Source: Raphanus sativus (taxonomy: Eukaryota; Streptophyta; Magnoliopsida; Brassicales; Brassicaceae). From it: 64,000 nucleotides of DNA. The stretch is taken from positions 21,165,407 through 21,229,406 of the forward strand of contig NC_079515.1 in the NCBI RefSeq assembly GCF_000801105.2, read 5' to 3'. Shown in pieces: positions 36,423-48,967 of the stretch. Positions within the stretch are counted from its first letter, which is position 1. Each line of letters starts with the position of its first letter. Position numbers and translations under genes: made by a program. The notes beneath the pieces are model-generated. The model searched no databases. It was not told the origin of the DNA and saw nothing but the letters and a program-made list of their open reading frames with translations.

Positions 36423-37536
36423 TGGACTTGATACAAGTTCGTTTTATCTTCGGTTTTATCGGTACGATATCCTTCTCTCTCTCTCTATTTCACAAATCAA
36501 TATGCTGCTAGTATCTCTGTAAAGGTTACTTAATAATTAGCACAAATTCGCTTGAGCTTCTCTCTCCCTTGGATGCAGGGAGTGTTATTTCCATTGGTTG
36601 CATGGCTGTTCATGTGTAATATATCCCTTTTTCTCTTTCACTCTTTTTTTCTTTTCCTTTTTTGGTTATTTCTTCTAATGATTTACATATTTGGATACTT
36701 AGGCCTCATTTCGTAGCTATGTACAAAAACAAGTCACTGGGTAGAGCCTTACCACCCCCATATACTTGTGCAAATATTTCTGCACAATATGTTGTGGTTT
36801 TTTTATGGCATTGTTAACAAGGATAGTAGTTGTCTTGTTTCAACCACTTGTGCCATCTATTTGGGATTGTCAGCTATCTACTTATTTGTCTTCTTCATCT
36901 CATGCGGCCACATGAAAGACCTATGTGTATGTTTCTTCCAAATTTTTAATCCTTCAAAGATCTCGTAATTATACTGATGATGATGCATATGTGCAGTGGT
37001 TCATTCTGTCATGTCTTGTGGTTGGGATCATTGGTGTCGTAGGGATTGTTCTCATCACGCTTTTCTCAATTGAAAGTTCCTCCGCTAAACTAATATTTGT
37101 TGGTGTTATTGGCGATATCTCCTTCATATCTGTTATGCTGAAAGTTCCCTTACTTTCACTGGTAAAGTTGTACCTCTCATCAACTTATGATCAATGTATA
37201 TATCATTTGATATGTGTATATAACATTTGGTCAAATTACAACAGGAAATTGCAGTGGTGACAAAAAGCGTTACTCATATATCCTCTCGGATATCTATCCT
37301 AACTGTCATCAACGGTTTGGTTTGGGGTGCTTACTCTTGCATCTACATATTCGATCCCTACCTTTTTGCAAGTACTTTTTATTTTATTCATACATTGATT
37401 TTTTTATTCATTAACAACATTTTGTTCTTTTTGGTGTATATAGATATGTAGTGTTCTTCAATTGTTGGTGTCTACTGCCAAGTTGATAGTCTATGCTCGC
37501 TACTACAAATCTACTCCACTGGTGAAATTAGATTAG
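36423..37536 (+). pseudogene. SWEET-like sugar transporter gene, frameshifted
   Basis: The exons resemble the SWEET (MtN3/saliva) layout: MDLIQVRFIFGFIG (36423-36463), SVISIGCMAVH, then PHFVAMYKNKSLGRALPPPY, HNMLWFFYGIVNKD, WFILSCLVVGIIGVVGIVLI, VTKSVTHISSRISILTVING and LVSTAKLIVYARYYKSTP with stop TAG at 37534. That spans seven membrane segments of two triple-helix bundles. Two frame shifts are seen: one between YTC and the IFLHNMLW frame near 36770 (one extra base), and one at the last splice site near 37442, where joining gives ATG TAG. A 5' leader intron probably lies at 35900-36390. No SWEET gene is known to me at the matching Arabidopsis locus, so this is a transposed copy. Low-level function by alternative splicing cannot be excluded. 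Confidence 0.72.
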
Positions 37537-37726
37537 ATTTAATGTGCTTTTCTTCTACTCACTTTATTGTGACATGTGCTTTTCTTCTACTCACTTTATT
37601 GTGACTTTTAGTTATTCCAAGTTGAACAACAGTTTTAAGATGTTCTATTGATCTGCTAAACATTTCAGCAGCAAAGATTGGTTTTACTACAACCACTCAA
37701 GTCAAATCCATTGAATAATGTCACAA

Positions 37727-38851
37727 AACGTATTATTAATTCTACCATGTGAACTGACTGTTGAAATAAATAAAAGAATGACTAGATGAAGAACTTGATT
37801 GATCATGGACAGAAAATCATGGACAAGAAATCGTGGACAGGAAATCATGGACAGGAAGACCAGTGGAGATCATGGACAGTAAGATCATGGATAATGAGAT
37901 CAAGAATTTAAATTCAAATAAGAGTTACATGTGTGCTTGAGGAAGAGAGCTGTTGGGAGATGTCACTATCTCTTCTTTGCTGCAGAAACTCTCTTGTCCT
38001 CTTCTTGGCAGCTTTCTCGTGAGTTTTTATATTAGTTTTCTAGATATGCGTTTTTATCTCTCTTTGTTTTGATGCTGCTGCTGTAACCTAAAGCCATTTC
38101 TCTATAAATAGAGAGGCTCTCCATTGTAATCAAATTACAAGAAATAAGAGGCAAGCTTTATAAAAAATCATGTATCTCCTTCTCTTTATTAAGTGTTCTT
38201 CATTGTTCTTCACAATGTAGAGAGTTAGTGATACATGATTTGGGTTTGCCTTAATGGCAGATCATTGCTTGTCCATTCCACTTTAAATCATTCTAAACTC
38301 TTCTTTATCTTCTATTATACTCTAGCTTACTGATTTTAAATCCTCTTCATTTTAAGTACACAAATTCAAAGTGTTGTGTTGCTGCAGAAGGATATATTTA
38401 AACTAGAGTCTCTTTGCCACACTTAATCAGCTTACTATCTAGGATTTTAATTATAGTGTAGGCTGCTTCATATAACCAATGTACTTTCTAGGACATTTTG
38501 GTTGTGTGTTTAAGCTATGTTTATGAGGATTCAACCACAAATTGGTTGTCTCTTCTATTGAATGGTGAGTTTTTGTGGTTTGGTAAAAAATGATTCAATT
38601 ATAAGTTAACTGAATACTCTCTTGCATGAAACAAACACTCATGAATTTCAACATTGACAACAAAAAATCATGTTGTCATAGTTACCAGTCTTTCATCATT
38701 TAAAATCAATAGCATACTTCTTTTTCACGAACACAAGATATCTTGAGGTTGCGATATCCGTTGAGCCCTAGGTCAAGCAAAAGTCACTGATTATTACTAA
38801 TAGATTTCTTTATTTTTGTAAACCTATATGCAATATATGCGTATGTGTGTT
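37727..38851. repeat. Third, partial copy of the duplicated unit
   Basis: The flank 37727-37758 and the block 38654-38851 match 33225-33437 of unit 1 and 46930-47180 of unit 2. A solo LTR splits it. At 38851 it joins the start of unit 2 at GTGTGTTTAATTAAAC, where both partners share GTTTA. Confidence 0.85.
37759..38653 (+). mobile_element. Solo LTR (TG...CA), copia-like
   Basis: It starts TGTTGAAATAAATAAAAG and ends AATTTCAACA, with a 9-bp inverted end TGTTGAAAT. The flanking 5-bp duplication is CTGAC / TTGAC with one mismatch. The paralogous units are uninterrupted here (GTGAACTGACAACAAAA). It has a TATA-like CTATAAATAGAGAGGC near 38103 and, near 37801-37900, a short minisatellite of ATCATGGACAGGAA. 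No internal retrotransposon genes remain. Confidence 0.85.
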
Positions 38852-38956
38852 TAATTAAACTAATGGAACCATACAAAGAGTTTGCTATTATCACCTCACA
38901 TCTTGTTGATGGAATCGAGAGGGTAATCTAGCAATTGCATAGTTTCATGATTATAT

Positions 38957-39532
38957 GGGGAAAACGTGCTATTTCCCCGTGAGAAGTATGGCATCCTTCC
39001 ATATGTCTCCCAAACTATAACCTCATCCCAAATATCTCCGAAACAAAAATTCGAAACATATTTCTCCATGAAACTATGACATAACTCTTGTATCTCCTCG
39101 ACATAAAAGTTTGAAAGCCATAATCCCATAAAATTTAATTACTCGGTTTAAATCTATAAACTTGAACCATTTTTTGTTAATTAAACCAGTTTTAGACAAA
39201 TAACGACTCTATTAAAATTCGATTATAGCAATCAAACCAGAAATTATATATTATAATGTTTATAATTTCTAGTTTGATTGATGTAATCAGATCTTAATTG
39301 GGTCGTTATTAGTCTAAAACTAGTTTAAGTTTATAGGTTTAAAACGAATAATTAAATTTTATGGGATTATGGCTTTCGAACTTTTATTTCGGTGAGATAC
39401 AAGAGTTATGCGATAGTTTTATGGAGAAATAGGTTTCAAACTTTTATTTCGAGGACATTTGAGATGAGGTCATAGTTTGGGAGACATATGAGAGGATATG
39501 GTACTTTTCGTGGGGAAATAACACGTTTTCCC
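38957..39532. mobile_element. Long foldback element (unit 2 only)
   Basis: It starts GGGGAAAACGTGCTATTTCC and ends GGAAATAACACGTTTTCCC. The two arms are about 280 bp each and pair almost throughout (for example GCCATAATCCCATAAAATTT near 39117 and its complement near 39360). The 9-bp target duplication TGATTATAT is at 38948-38956 and 39533-39541, with the empty site at 21576-21584. The duplication length suggests a Mutator-like origin. Confidence 0.88.
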
Positions 39533-40537
39533 TGATTATATGTGAACACAACATCATCCCTTTTGGAAACCGATGAAATCTCCAACTGCATGCAAGAAAA
39601 GGACTTTGAACATGTGACTATATTACTCTCGAGTTCGTAGAGATCTCAAAAGCTTTCATTTTGTTTTAGTATATCCCAAAGAGCTAAATCACTCTTCATC
39701 TTTTCAAGACTTGTTACTTGCGACCTTGCGAGTCAAGAAACCTGAGGCGGGAATTTAAACTATGTAAAACAAGTTTTGTATATAGTATATGAATTTATTA
39801 TGACATCGGAGACAACTGACTGGGCCGTGGAAAGCTTTAGGCTCAAGTCACTACATTTCGTTTAACAAAAATCGCAATACTTTAGATATCTACTCATGAA
39901 TGCTTAACGATCAAGCCGGTTTGTCTTTTGGTCCAAAGACGCTTACAGGATGCATGGACTGACTTTTATAGAAAAAATATTTATTTATTTGGGTCAACTT
40001 TTAGGATAAACTCTGAAGGTATGATATTGGAGAATTTATTATTTAAAATAAAGACACAAGTGACAATGGAGAACCACGTACAAACAGTTTTTGTAATATA
40101 TAAGCTAATTAATGAAGCAAAAATAATAATAATAGTTGAGTCGTAAGAATCTGAAATGTCTGAATTATACTCTTAAGATAAAGGGTGAAAAGAGAGATTA
40201 CAAAATTTTGAGGCAAAATACAATGTACATCTGCATGAATCTTGGGAGACAGACTTAAACTAAGCATTTACCCGTTTCCCCGAGCATTTAAAAGTTTTAA
40301 ACACCCTGTCTTTGCTATAATTAGCTACTACCATCCATGTTGTATATAATTAGTATTAGACTTTGGACTAACTAAACATAGTTCTGCTCATATTCATACC
40401 ACAAAAGCACATATACGATCAAAAACAAACCACTATTAAGCCTATTTTCTGTATATATTTTGAATACCATTCATCATATTGTAATTTATTGTAATGATTA
40501 TCTATCAGATTTCCATGTAACACGCCTATTATGTATT

Positions 40538-40718
40538 CTTTCTGTTTCTATTAATTTTAACTTTATTGAAAACTGTTTCACCAATTAAATTTTACAGTTT
40601 TTAATAATTGATTAAATGATTTTAAAATTGTATATTTGAAAGTGCTGTTTAGAAAAAAATATCTATTCTAATCTTTTTGCATTAAACCAAAATATCATAT
40701 ATTATGAAATAGGCGGAG
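40538..40718. mobile_element. Stowaway-like MITE (unit 2 only)
   Basis: Degenerate ends TTCTTTCTGTTTC and GGCGGAG are flanked by TA. Unit 1 has the uninterrupted site ATGTATGATAC near 22570. Confidence 0.7.
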
Positions 40719-41892
40719 TATGATACAATGCAGACGCTTAAAACCAAACTAAATCATTCCCCTTGATTAAAACTAAGTTGTAATATACAGATCATATCAT
40801 ACAAATATAAAATTTTGTTCGAGTTAAACGGATCAAACTAAACTTACCTGGAATAGATGAATCTTAATATCCATACCACGTAATAAGAAAACTCTGCAAA
40901 ATATGAATTCTAAACTAAAACTACTTTGGTCAGAAAATGCAGATCGTATTTAAAGGGTTGACCAGTAAAAAAAGAGTTCATAAGGTCAAGAAGACACCTG
41001 AGGTTGATGGTATTCAGAGAAACATGTGTTCACATGGACTTCCCATCTTTCACTATCACAATTTTCTTTGTTTTTTTTTTCCTTTTTTGAGGGAACCATT
41101 TGACTCCAATCATTTATTATATTTCCATACCGTTTCAGTTATTACCGTTATGGAGCTAGTTAGTTGCATCTCATCTTCTTTTCCCTCTCTTCTTCATTTG
41201 TATTTTAATAATTCATGTTGCACATTTCTTTTGCTCCATACACATTTCACTTGGATTACTATGAAAATGTGAGACTTGAGTGCCGATAAAATAAATAAAC
41301 TTAGGTTTACATCATAATATTGGTTTAAGTAGGATGTGTCATTACGTACTCTGATGATCTTCATAATTTTGGTTTCTAAGTGAGATTATGCAATGAACAA
41401 AAACAAGCAGCACCTGCCCTTAATCTCGAGGTCAACGTATATATATAATTTATGTTATTTGGTTTTTAGTGACTTCAGTAACATATACGTTGGTCAAGCA
41501 AGCAGTAATACACAGAGAATAGTTAAGAGGAAAAAATGTTGGAATATTTTCATGTTACCAATGAATATTCAACTATTTATTAAATGTACAAGAAAAGGGT
41601 AATAATGCATACAGAGGCGGCATGAAATTAGGTAGCCTTTTAGGCTTAATTTTAAAACTGTAACATGGGATTTTGGGTCCCTAATAAGTGATCTTCTTAA
41701 TTAGGTCACATGATTAAGTAGCTGACTCTACCGATGGGATCCGATTAATAAAAATAGAAAGAATGCATTTATATATAAATAAGCAAACAAAATTTTTGGC
41801 AATTCCACTTTAGCAATAATTTGTCATTTTTCTCTCTTGTTATATATTTCCTTTGCGAGATTCTGTCAATAATGGCACACTTATTGGAAGAA

Positions 41893-42768
41893 GGACAAGA
41901 CTTAGGTTTGAACCTTCAAATTCACCACTCTCCTTAAAACCAATCAAAATACTATGTAGATAATTAAACAAAAAAATATTAAATTATTTTAAAATAGTTT
42001 AAAAAAGAAATAATGTTCATTTTAATGACGTTAACTAAACACTAAACCCTAAATTTAAATAATAAACCAAAACCTATATCCTAAACCCAAATCCTATACC
42101 CTAAACCCAAACCATATATCCAAAACCCAAATTCTAAACCCTAAATCCAAACGCTATACCCTAAACCCATCATATATTATATACCCTAAACCCAAATCTT
42201 ATATCCTAAATCCAAACCATATACCCTAAATCCAAACCATATACCCTAAACCCAAATCTTATACTCTAAACCCAAATCGTAAATCCTAAATCCAAATTCT
42301 TAAGTTTAGGGTTTGGGTTTAAGGTGCAGAATTTAGGTTTAAGTTATACGGTTTGAGTTTAGGGTATAGGATTTGGGTTTAGGGTATAGGATTTGGGTTT
42401 AGGATATAGGATATATGATCGATTTAGAGTATAGGGTTTGGATTTAAGGTTTATGGTTTGGGTTTAAGGTTTAGAATTTGAGTTTAGGGTATATAGTTTG
42501 GGTTTAGGGTATAAAATTTGGGTTTTAAGGTGTATGGTTTGGGTTTAGGGTATAAAATTTGGATTTAGAATATATATTTGAGTTTAGAATTTATGATTTA
42601 GGGTTTAGGGTCTAGTTTGCATCATTAAAATTGACTTTATATTTCTTTTAACTATTTTTTTAATAATTTAATATTTTTTATTTAATTATCTACATGACAT
42701 TTTGATTGGTTTTAAGGGGAGTAGTAAATTTAAAGGTTCACCATAGGGGGTGAACCTAAGTCTTGTCT
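41893..42768. mobile_element. MULE-like foldback element with telomere-like core, copy B
   Basis: It starts GGACAAGACTTAGGTTTGAA and ends GGTGAACCTAAGTCTTGTCT. The 9-bp target duplication TTGGAAGAA is at 41884-41892 and 42769-42777, and the empty site is at 23842-23850. The core is a degenerate minisatellite of AAACCCAAATCCTATACCCT type, which turns into the opposite strand (GGGTTTAGGGTATAGGATTT) past the middle. It shares the sub-terminal motif AGGGGTGAACC with copy A at 27496-28185. Confidence 0.9.
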
Positions 42769-45700
42769 TTGGAAGAAACGGGGTTTATTTTAGTTTACTA
42801 AAATATAAAAATTTATTGTTTAATGTTATACGAAATAAAATAATTTTCAGATGTTAGAAATGATTGGCATTACATATATACCCACCAAAAGATTTGACCA
42901 AAATTTGGCTGATAGTATCGAACTTTATCATTATGTCATATATCGTCTTGCAGTTATTTTATTTAGTTCACTTATATATGGTCTTCATCAATTTCATTGT
43001 ATCCATAATTTAAAGTAACAAAACGCTATAAAATAATTATTATTTTCCCAATATGATTGAGTTTTTTTGCTTAATTCTAATATCAGTGAGTTTTTAACTT
43101 AACATTTTAATAAAATAATAAGATAATTTGTTTTAAAAAAGTCTTATGTTAATATATAATATAACACAAATATAAACATAAAAATCATCGATATTCAATT
43201 ATATTTTCCGTTCAGACTCTAAATTTTTATTACATCAAATTATATTATTGTTGTGCTCCAAAATTTTAAATATATATATAGATGCGATAATTGTTTTGTG
43301 TAATTAGTATCAAAAACATAGACGTATGAGGTGTTTATTATTTCATTTCTCATGTTTCCATGTGGAAACACACAGATTCGACTTCCCAATCGTATTCTTC
43401 GTAGATAATTCTCTTATTATTATTATTATGCCATTAAACAAAATTAATGTTTTAAAAATTGTTAGGCGGTGATTAGGCGTTTACCAGAGAATTAATGTTT
43501 AGGCGGGCGTCTAGACTGATATTTTGAACATCTAAACCGATTTAAAAATGAATTGAATTGAAAAATCGTTTCGCTCATACCAAATTACCAACTAGATGGA
43601 CGACTAGACGGACACCTAGACACCGCCTAAACCAAATTTTAGAACACTAAACATAACAAAAATCTAATACTCTGTCCCTAGAGAAGATTTTATTGTCTAC
43701 TATTAGAATATTTGTACTTTAGAAGTTTATCTAATGCATTCTCAAAAAAAATTATCTACTGATTTTAAAATTTTATAGTTACCTACATTAAAATAAAAAA
43801 TACTATCAAAATTCATGTATAGTAGAATCTATCGTGTACGCATATGTCCGTAAATTCTTATAATTGATCTAAAATTAAAATTTAAATCATCTATTTTATT
43901 AAAACATGAACATGATCTATTGACAATTGTTATATTCAACTATGTATTTCATTTTCTAAGAGAATATTCTATCAAATTAATATTAAATTAATATTAAATT
44001 ACAAAAAATCAAATATAATAATTAAAAATTTCAAAAAGAAATAAAGTAAAAGTTATATTCTCAGGTCAAAATCTATTATTATAATAAAATTATACTTTTG
44101 ATATGGTTGCTTTCTATAGTTTGTTGAAAGGCATGTTAACTAACTTAACTAACTGTAGAAACTCAGTAAAAAACTAACCGTGGAATAGATCTCTACTATT
44201 ACTTTTCTCGGCAAAATCATTAATTTATATTAGGTTAAAAGTTCACATAATTATAATTATGGTACAATGTATTATAAAGCCGCAAATTATAAATTATAAT
44301 TAAATATATATTTAATGTAGGTAACTCTATTTTTTTATTAATTGTTATAAATTATAATTTCTACAGTTTTTAATTAATTATATTATGCTTTGTTATTGAT
44401 TGTTAATCAGGGTGCTGCGCTGGTTTGGAACCCCATATATACAAAACAAAGTAGAAGTATCATATAAATATTTGAAAATAATGTTTGTATTAAATAGGAA
44501 AAATGAAGAGTGGACCGTAAGATATTGGGTTGCATTTGTGCACGTAAATCAAATAAGTACACTAAACATGATCACCATCATACCATAATTAATAAAAATA
44601 TATAAATGTCTTGGTGCACTAATGTTTATTCTCGACGTATCTAAGAAATGAGAATACACTACCAAGTCTTGGAACACGGTAAATGTGATCAATTCCCTAA
44701 GTCTTTTTAGTTATTCACTTCTCACTTTATAACCTCTCAATCAACGAGAATCGAACACGCCTTCAATTTTGATTCTTTATATTATGCATCAAATAAACCA
44801 AAAGTAGTGTGTATCTTCCGAGAAATATTCAGCAAAAACGAACCATTATTCATATTTATGTATAAGTACATAATAAAAGTTACAGTACATGCATTTAATG
44901 TTACCAGTCTGAATGTTAATATACATTTTAGTATTGCTTTCTCATTTAAAATCTATATAATCCAATGTCACTAGCTAGTATACCAGCATAATTATTTGTT
45001 CTATAGAAGATATACATGGTTCAATGTAATCTGATCCCGTACGTACGCTAGATTCGATGAACTAGTCTAACATGTATTATATTACCTTACATATACTACG
45101 AGATAGTTACAACGAAATGTGTTTTCATTAGTAATTGTGCCTTTTCAGCATGTTGAGAATGAGTTGTGATCTTACTTTGGTTAACGAGTTATGAATATAC
45201 AGAATGGTGGGTGAAACTACCAGTAAGAACATCCAAATTAATATTCTCTAGAGCTCCTATTCATCATACTCTTTTCCTGCTTTTTCCGTTTCACAAAAGT
45301 TATTATTAAGACACATTTTACGTGAATTAAGAAAATGATAAAAATATATTATATATTTTTTTAAAAAATGATTTAACTAAATATCTTTTCATTATTTAAA
45401 ATAGTAAGAATAACAACTATATGACAAATTACATTAAAAATTAAAAACATAAAATAATAGTAGAGTGACTTTGTGAAAAAGAAGTAATATTGATCATTGG
45501 AATCTAAAGTTAAAATAACTGAATTCCCTTCACAGCAAGAGTATATTGGTTCTCTCTAGATTGGTGCATTTTAAAGATACTTTTATTACCATATCATTAA
45601 TGTTGTAAGATAAATACTACAAGGGCCCATATAACGTAAGCATTCAATGGTAACTTTCAGTATAACTAGTGGATTATATTCACTTACTAATATAAATTTG

Positions 45701-46213
45701 TGTAAATGCTTCTCTCTTAAAAAATTAAGATATATTACATCCATTCAAAGAATCGGAAAATCAGATCTGGTTACAAATACGATTTGAACAAAATAACATA
45801 AGTCAATTAATTACATTTTAGATTTCACCCATTAAATTAGGCATGTTCCGCTTGTTCGATTTTTAAAGTCTTCAGGAATCGGTATCCATTCTCCGACTAA
45901 GACTGCAGGAAGATAAAATTTTCCTTGTTCGGATGTCGAAATTTTCCATGTCATCTCCGGAATAGGTAACTCCCAATGAATTCCTCATAATTTCTAATCG
46001 TTATTGTTTTGTCGTCGAAGCCTAACTAGCTAAACGAACAATAGAAGAGGAGGTTTCAAAAACCCTTACCGAGAGGAGGTCCGAAGACCCAAAGATATTT
46101 TTCATTAGCTTTGACCATGAGGCATTCAAAGTTCGAATCAATAATGGGAGATTTTTTGAGCAATTACGTCGTGTTCTCAGTATATTAGAACAGTAGAATT
46201 ACTTAGTTATATA

Positions 46214-46470
46214 CTCCCTCTGTTTCTATAAGATCCATGTTTTAGATTTTTCACACTTATTAAGAAAAACATAAAATTTTAGTTACCAATGCATTGTTTT
46301 TATTAATTAACAATTCCCCAAAATTTTGAACCAATAAGATTTTAATAAATACAATTATATTTTTGGAAATATACAATTTTTCATCAATTAATGTCTTGAA
46401 AATGTAGAAAATGTATCTTTTTGAAACAAATTTTTTTTCTAAAACATGAATCTTTTAAAAACAGAGGGAG
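46214..46470. mobile_element. Stowaway-like MITE (unit 2 only)
   Basis: Ends CTCCCTCTGTTTCTATAAGA and TTTAAAAACAGAGGGAG, flanked by TA. Unit 1 has the empty site TTATATATTCATTCG near 28727. Confidence 0.88.
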
Positions 46471-47414
46471 TATTCATTCGTATACAAATAAAGTCAATTT
46501 TTCGAACATTAATGTTTTTTTCTGAAGGAAAACATTAATGTTTGTCGCTTAATTCGATGAATATGTACGTTTAGTTTGGAAATATGCAACATTCCAGTGA
46601 ATGTCTTAACAACCAAAATATACACTTATAAAAATAGAGGTTCGTTGGATCTTGATAACAATATATATCTGATCACCAACAAAAAGAAAAATACAAATTA
46701 TAACTATAAATTTGTTTAAAGTTTCAAGATTCTTTTCATGTATGTTGCTAGGTCTAATAAACGGTGTAACGGCTTGTATTATTCGTTTTATCATATTCAA
46801 CTTTCCCTTTATATGTGTGACAATACAGAAATTTTATGGCATTTTGGATTTAAACCGTTCAATCATCGCACTCGGCCATATTCAAGTCCCAAGTCCTCAT
46901 CATTAAACCCATGTTGTTAATGGCTTTCAAGGCGTAGTATTTATTCTATCATGTGAACTGACAACAAAAAATCAGGTTGTCATAGTTACCAGTCTTTCAT
47001 CATTTAAAATCAATAGCAAGTTCAAAAAAAAAAATCAATAGCATACTTCTTTTTCACGAACACAGATATCTTGAGGTTGCGATATCCGTTGAACCCAAGG
47101 TCAAGCAAAAGCCACAGATTATTACTACTAGCTTTCTTTATTTTCGTAAACCTATATGCAATATATGCGTATACGTGTGTTTAGGGAGGATTTTTCTTTA
47201 GGGAGAGATTGCATTTTTATTTTTTTATGAAAATTAGTTGGTGGTGGGATGTGTAGCCATTCGTGATGGAGGTTTAACCACGTTTGCCTCAAATTCCACA
47301 GCTCGTGGAATTCTAAGTTTTATCTTTTGAAAGAAAAAAAAATGATTTTAAAAAGACATACAGTTTTTTTTTTGTTCTACCTTACGATATACTCCTTCTG
47401 TTTCATATTAAGTA

Positions 47415-47649
47415 TTCTCTCCGTTTCATAATATTTGATGTTTTGATACAGTACACAAAAATTAAGACATCCATCTAAAAAAACACTTTAATGTTATAAC
47501 TTTTAAATCGGATTATAAAAAGACTATTAAATCTAACTGGTTGAATAGTTTCGAATAAAATGAAAGTTAATCTTAAAAATCTCAAAATTTCATGTAAATT
47601 GAAACAAAATAATCCTTTTAAAACATCATATATATTAAAATAAAAAGAG
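47415..47649. mobile_element. Stowaway-like MITE nested in an older MITE (unit 2 only)
   Basis: The end TTCTCTCCGTTTCATAATAT and an A-rich partner end are flanked by TA. It splits an older element with TTTCATATTAAGT ends that is present in both units (34160-34392 in unit 1). Confidence 0.75.
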
Positions 47650-48004
47650 TATCATTTTAGACTTATACACACATATTAAAACAAAATATTTAGTTACATA
47701 TTTTATATATAAAAATATCATAACCAATACATCTACTCATATTTCAACAAATAGACTGGATAATAAAATTGATAAATTATGTCTAGAAATATTAAAACGA
47801 CACTTGCAATAGAATTTTTTATCTGCAATGATACTTAACACTAGAGAGAATGATCAGGAGAGACGTAAAAGCATATGCATTTTGGAAAAAGCTATAAAGC
47901 ACAACGAAAATAAAAGATCAAATCTAAAAGTATTCATATTCATATGAAGAAAATCGTATATGGACAAGTTTTAGTTTTGATGATCTATAACGGAAAATAA
48001 TACT

Positions 48005-48967
48005 GTTACCTATTTCTCTAAAATAAGACAGCAAAGAGGAGCAAAAAGAGAAACTCCCAAGTCCCATTGGACCTTTCATGTTTATAATGTATACATGATC
48101 GTGTAGCAATATGCGTTGTCATGTCTTCTTTACATTCGATCATACAAGCAACATATATGTATGTTATGTGCCTCCCTTTTTACCCTTGATTGATTCATAC
48201 GTTGGTAGGAACCTGACATCAAGCTTAATTATCTTGTTTTCGTTCCCTTTTCAAGTGTATATTCAAAGTCATATGTCTCCTCTCTCTCTATACGCTCTGG
48301 ACTTATTTTTCATTAATATTCCAAGTGGATATTCAAAGTGTATATTCATTAGTAACGAATGAAAATGTGAGATTTTGGGCCTATCAACATCTAATTATGA
48401 AATATTTATTTTTAAGATCTAATTCCAAGATTAACAGAGTGGTTGTTTAGCAAGTTTGATAAGTAATCAAAACTCTAAACATATATAAAAAAACCCTAAA
48501 CATACGGCTACTTCTCTTACTAATCAATAAAGTCCATGTACCATGCGCAATATATATATGGCATGCAAAAAAAGAGGTTGCAAAATACTTGAACTACTTT
48601 TCTTGTAACTAATTATTGTATTTGTTGGACGAGGATTAAACTAATAACAATAAGTAGAACATATGAGGTAATAAATAAACAAATGATGGTGGGATGCAAG
48701 CTTATCATTTGAGACTTAAATATCATTCATCATGAGTAAAAATAATAACTAGAAAACAATTTAATTATTTTACAAATTCCAATTTGCTTCAAGTCTTCTT
48801 CTCCTATTTATACATCATCTTCAGCAATACAACAAAACACACACATACACTAAACCTCCATCTCTAGTCCAAAAACCTCTCGAAAGTCTGATTTTTTCAC
48901 ACATTCTAAACACACTCTCTCTGTTTTTTTTTCCTTCAGAACCAGTGACCTATAAACTCTGTTTAAG
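48005..48967. promoter_or_regulatory. YUCCA3 upstream region
   Basis: No gene is seen. A TATA-like TATTTATA lies at 48805-48812, about 155 bp before the start codon. The duplicated unit ends at the left edge. Confidence 0.5.

Larger units (their letters stand above)
38852..48004. repeat. Segmental duplication, unit 2
   Basis: Direct-orientation copy of unit 1 (21474-34867). It begins AATTAAACTAATGGAACC and ends TAACGGAAAATAATACTG. It is about 4 kb shorter, mainly for lack of the 3.3-kb gene-fragment segment. It carries its own private insertions, listed separately. YUCCA3 starts 960 bp further on. Confidence 0.92.

Noticed and set aside
42040..42610. Interstitial telomere array
   Set aside because: The motifs are degenerate, change strand in the middle and are wholly enclosed by a transposon with its target duplication, so they are not a relic of a chromosome end.
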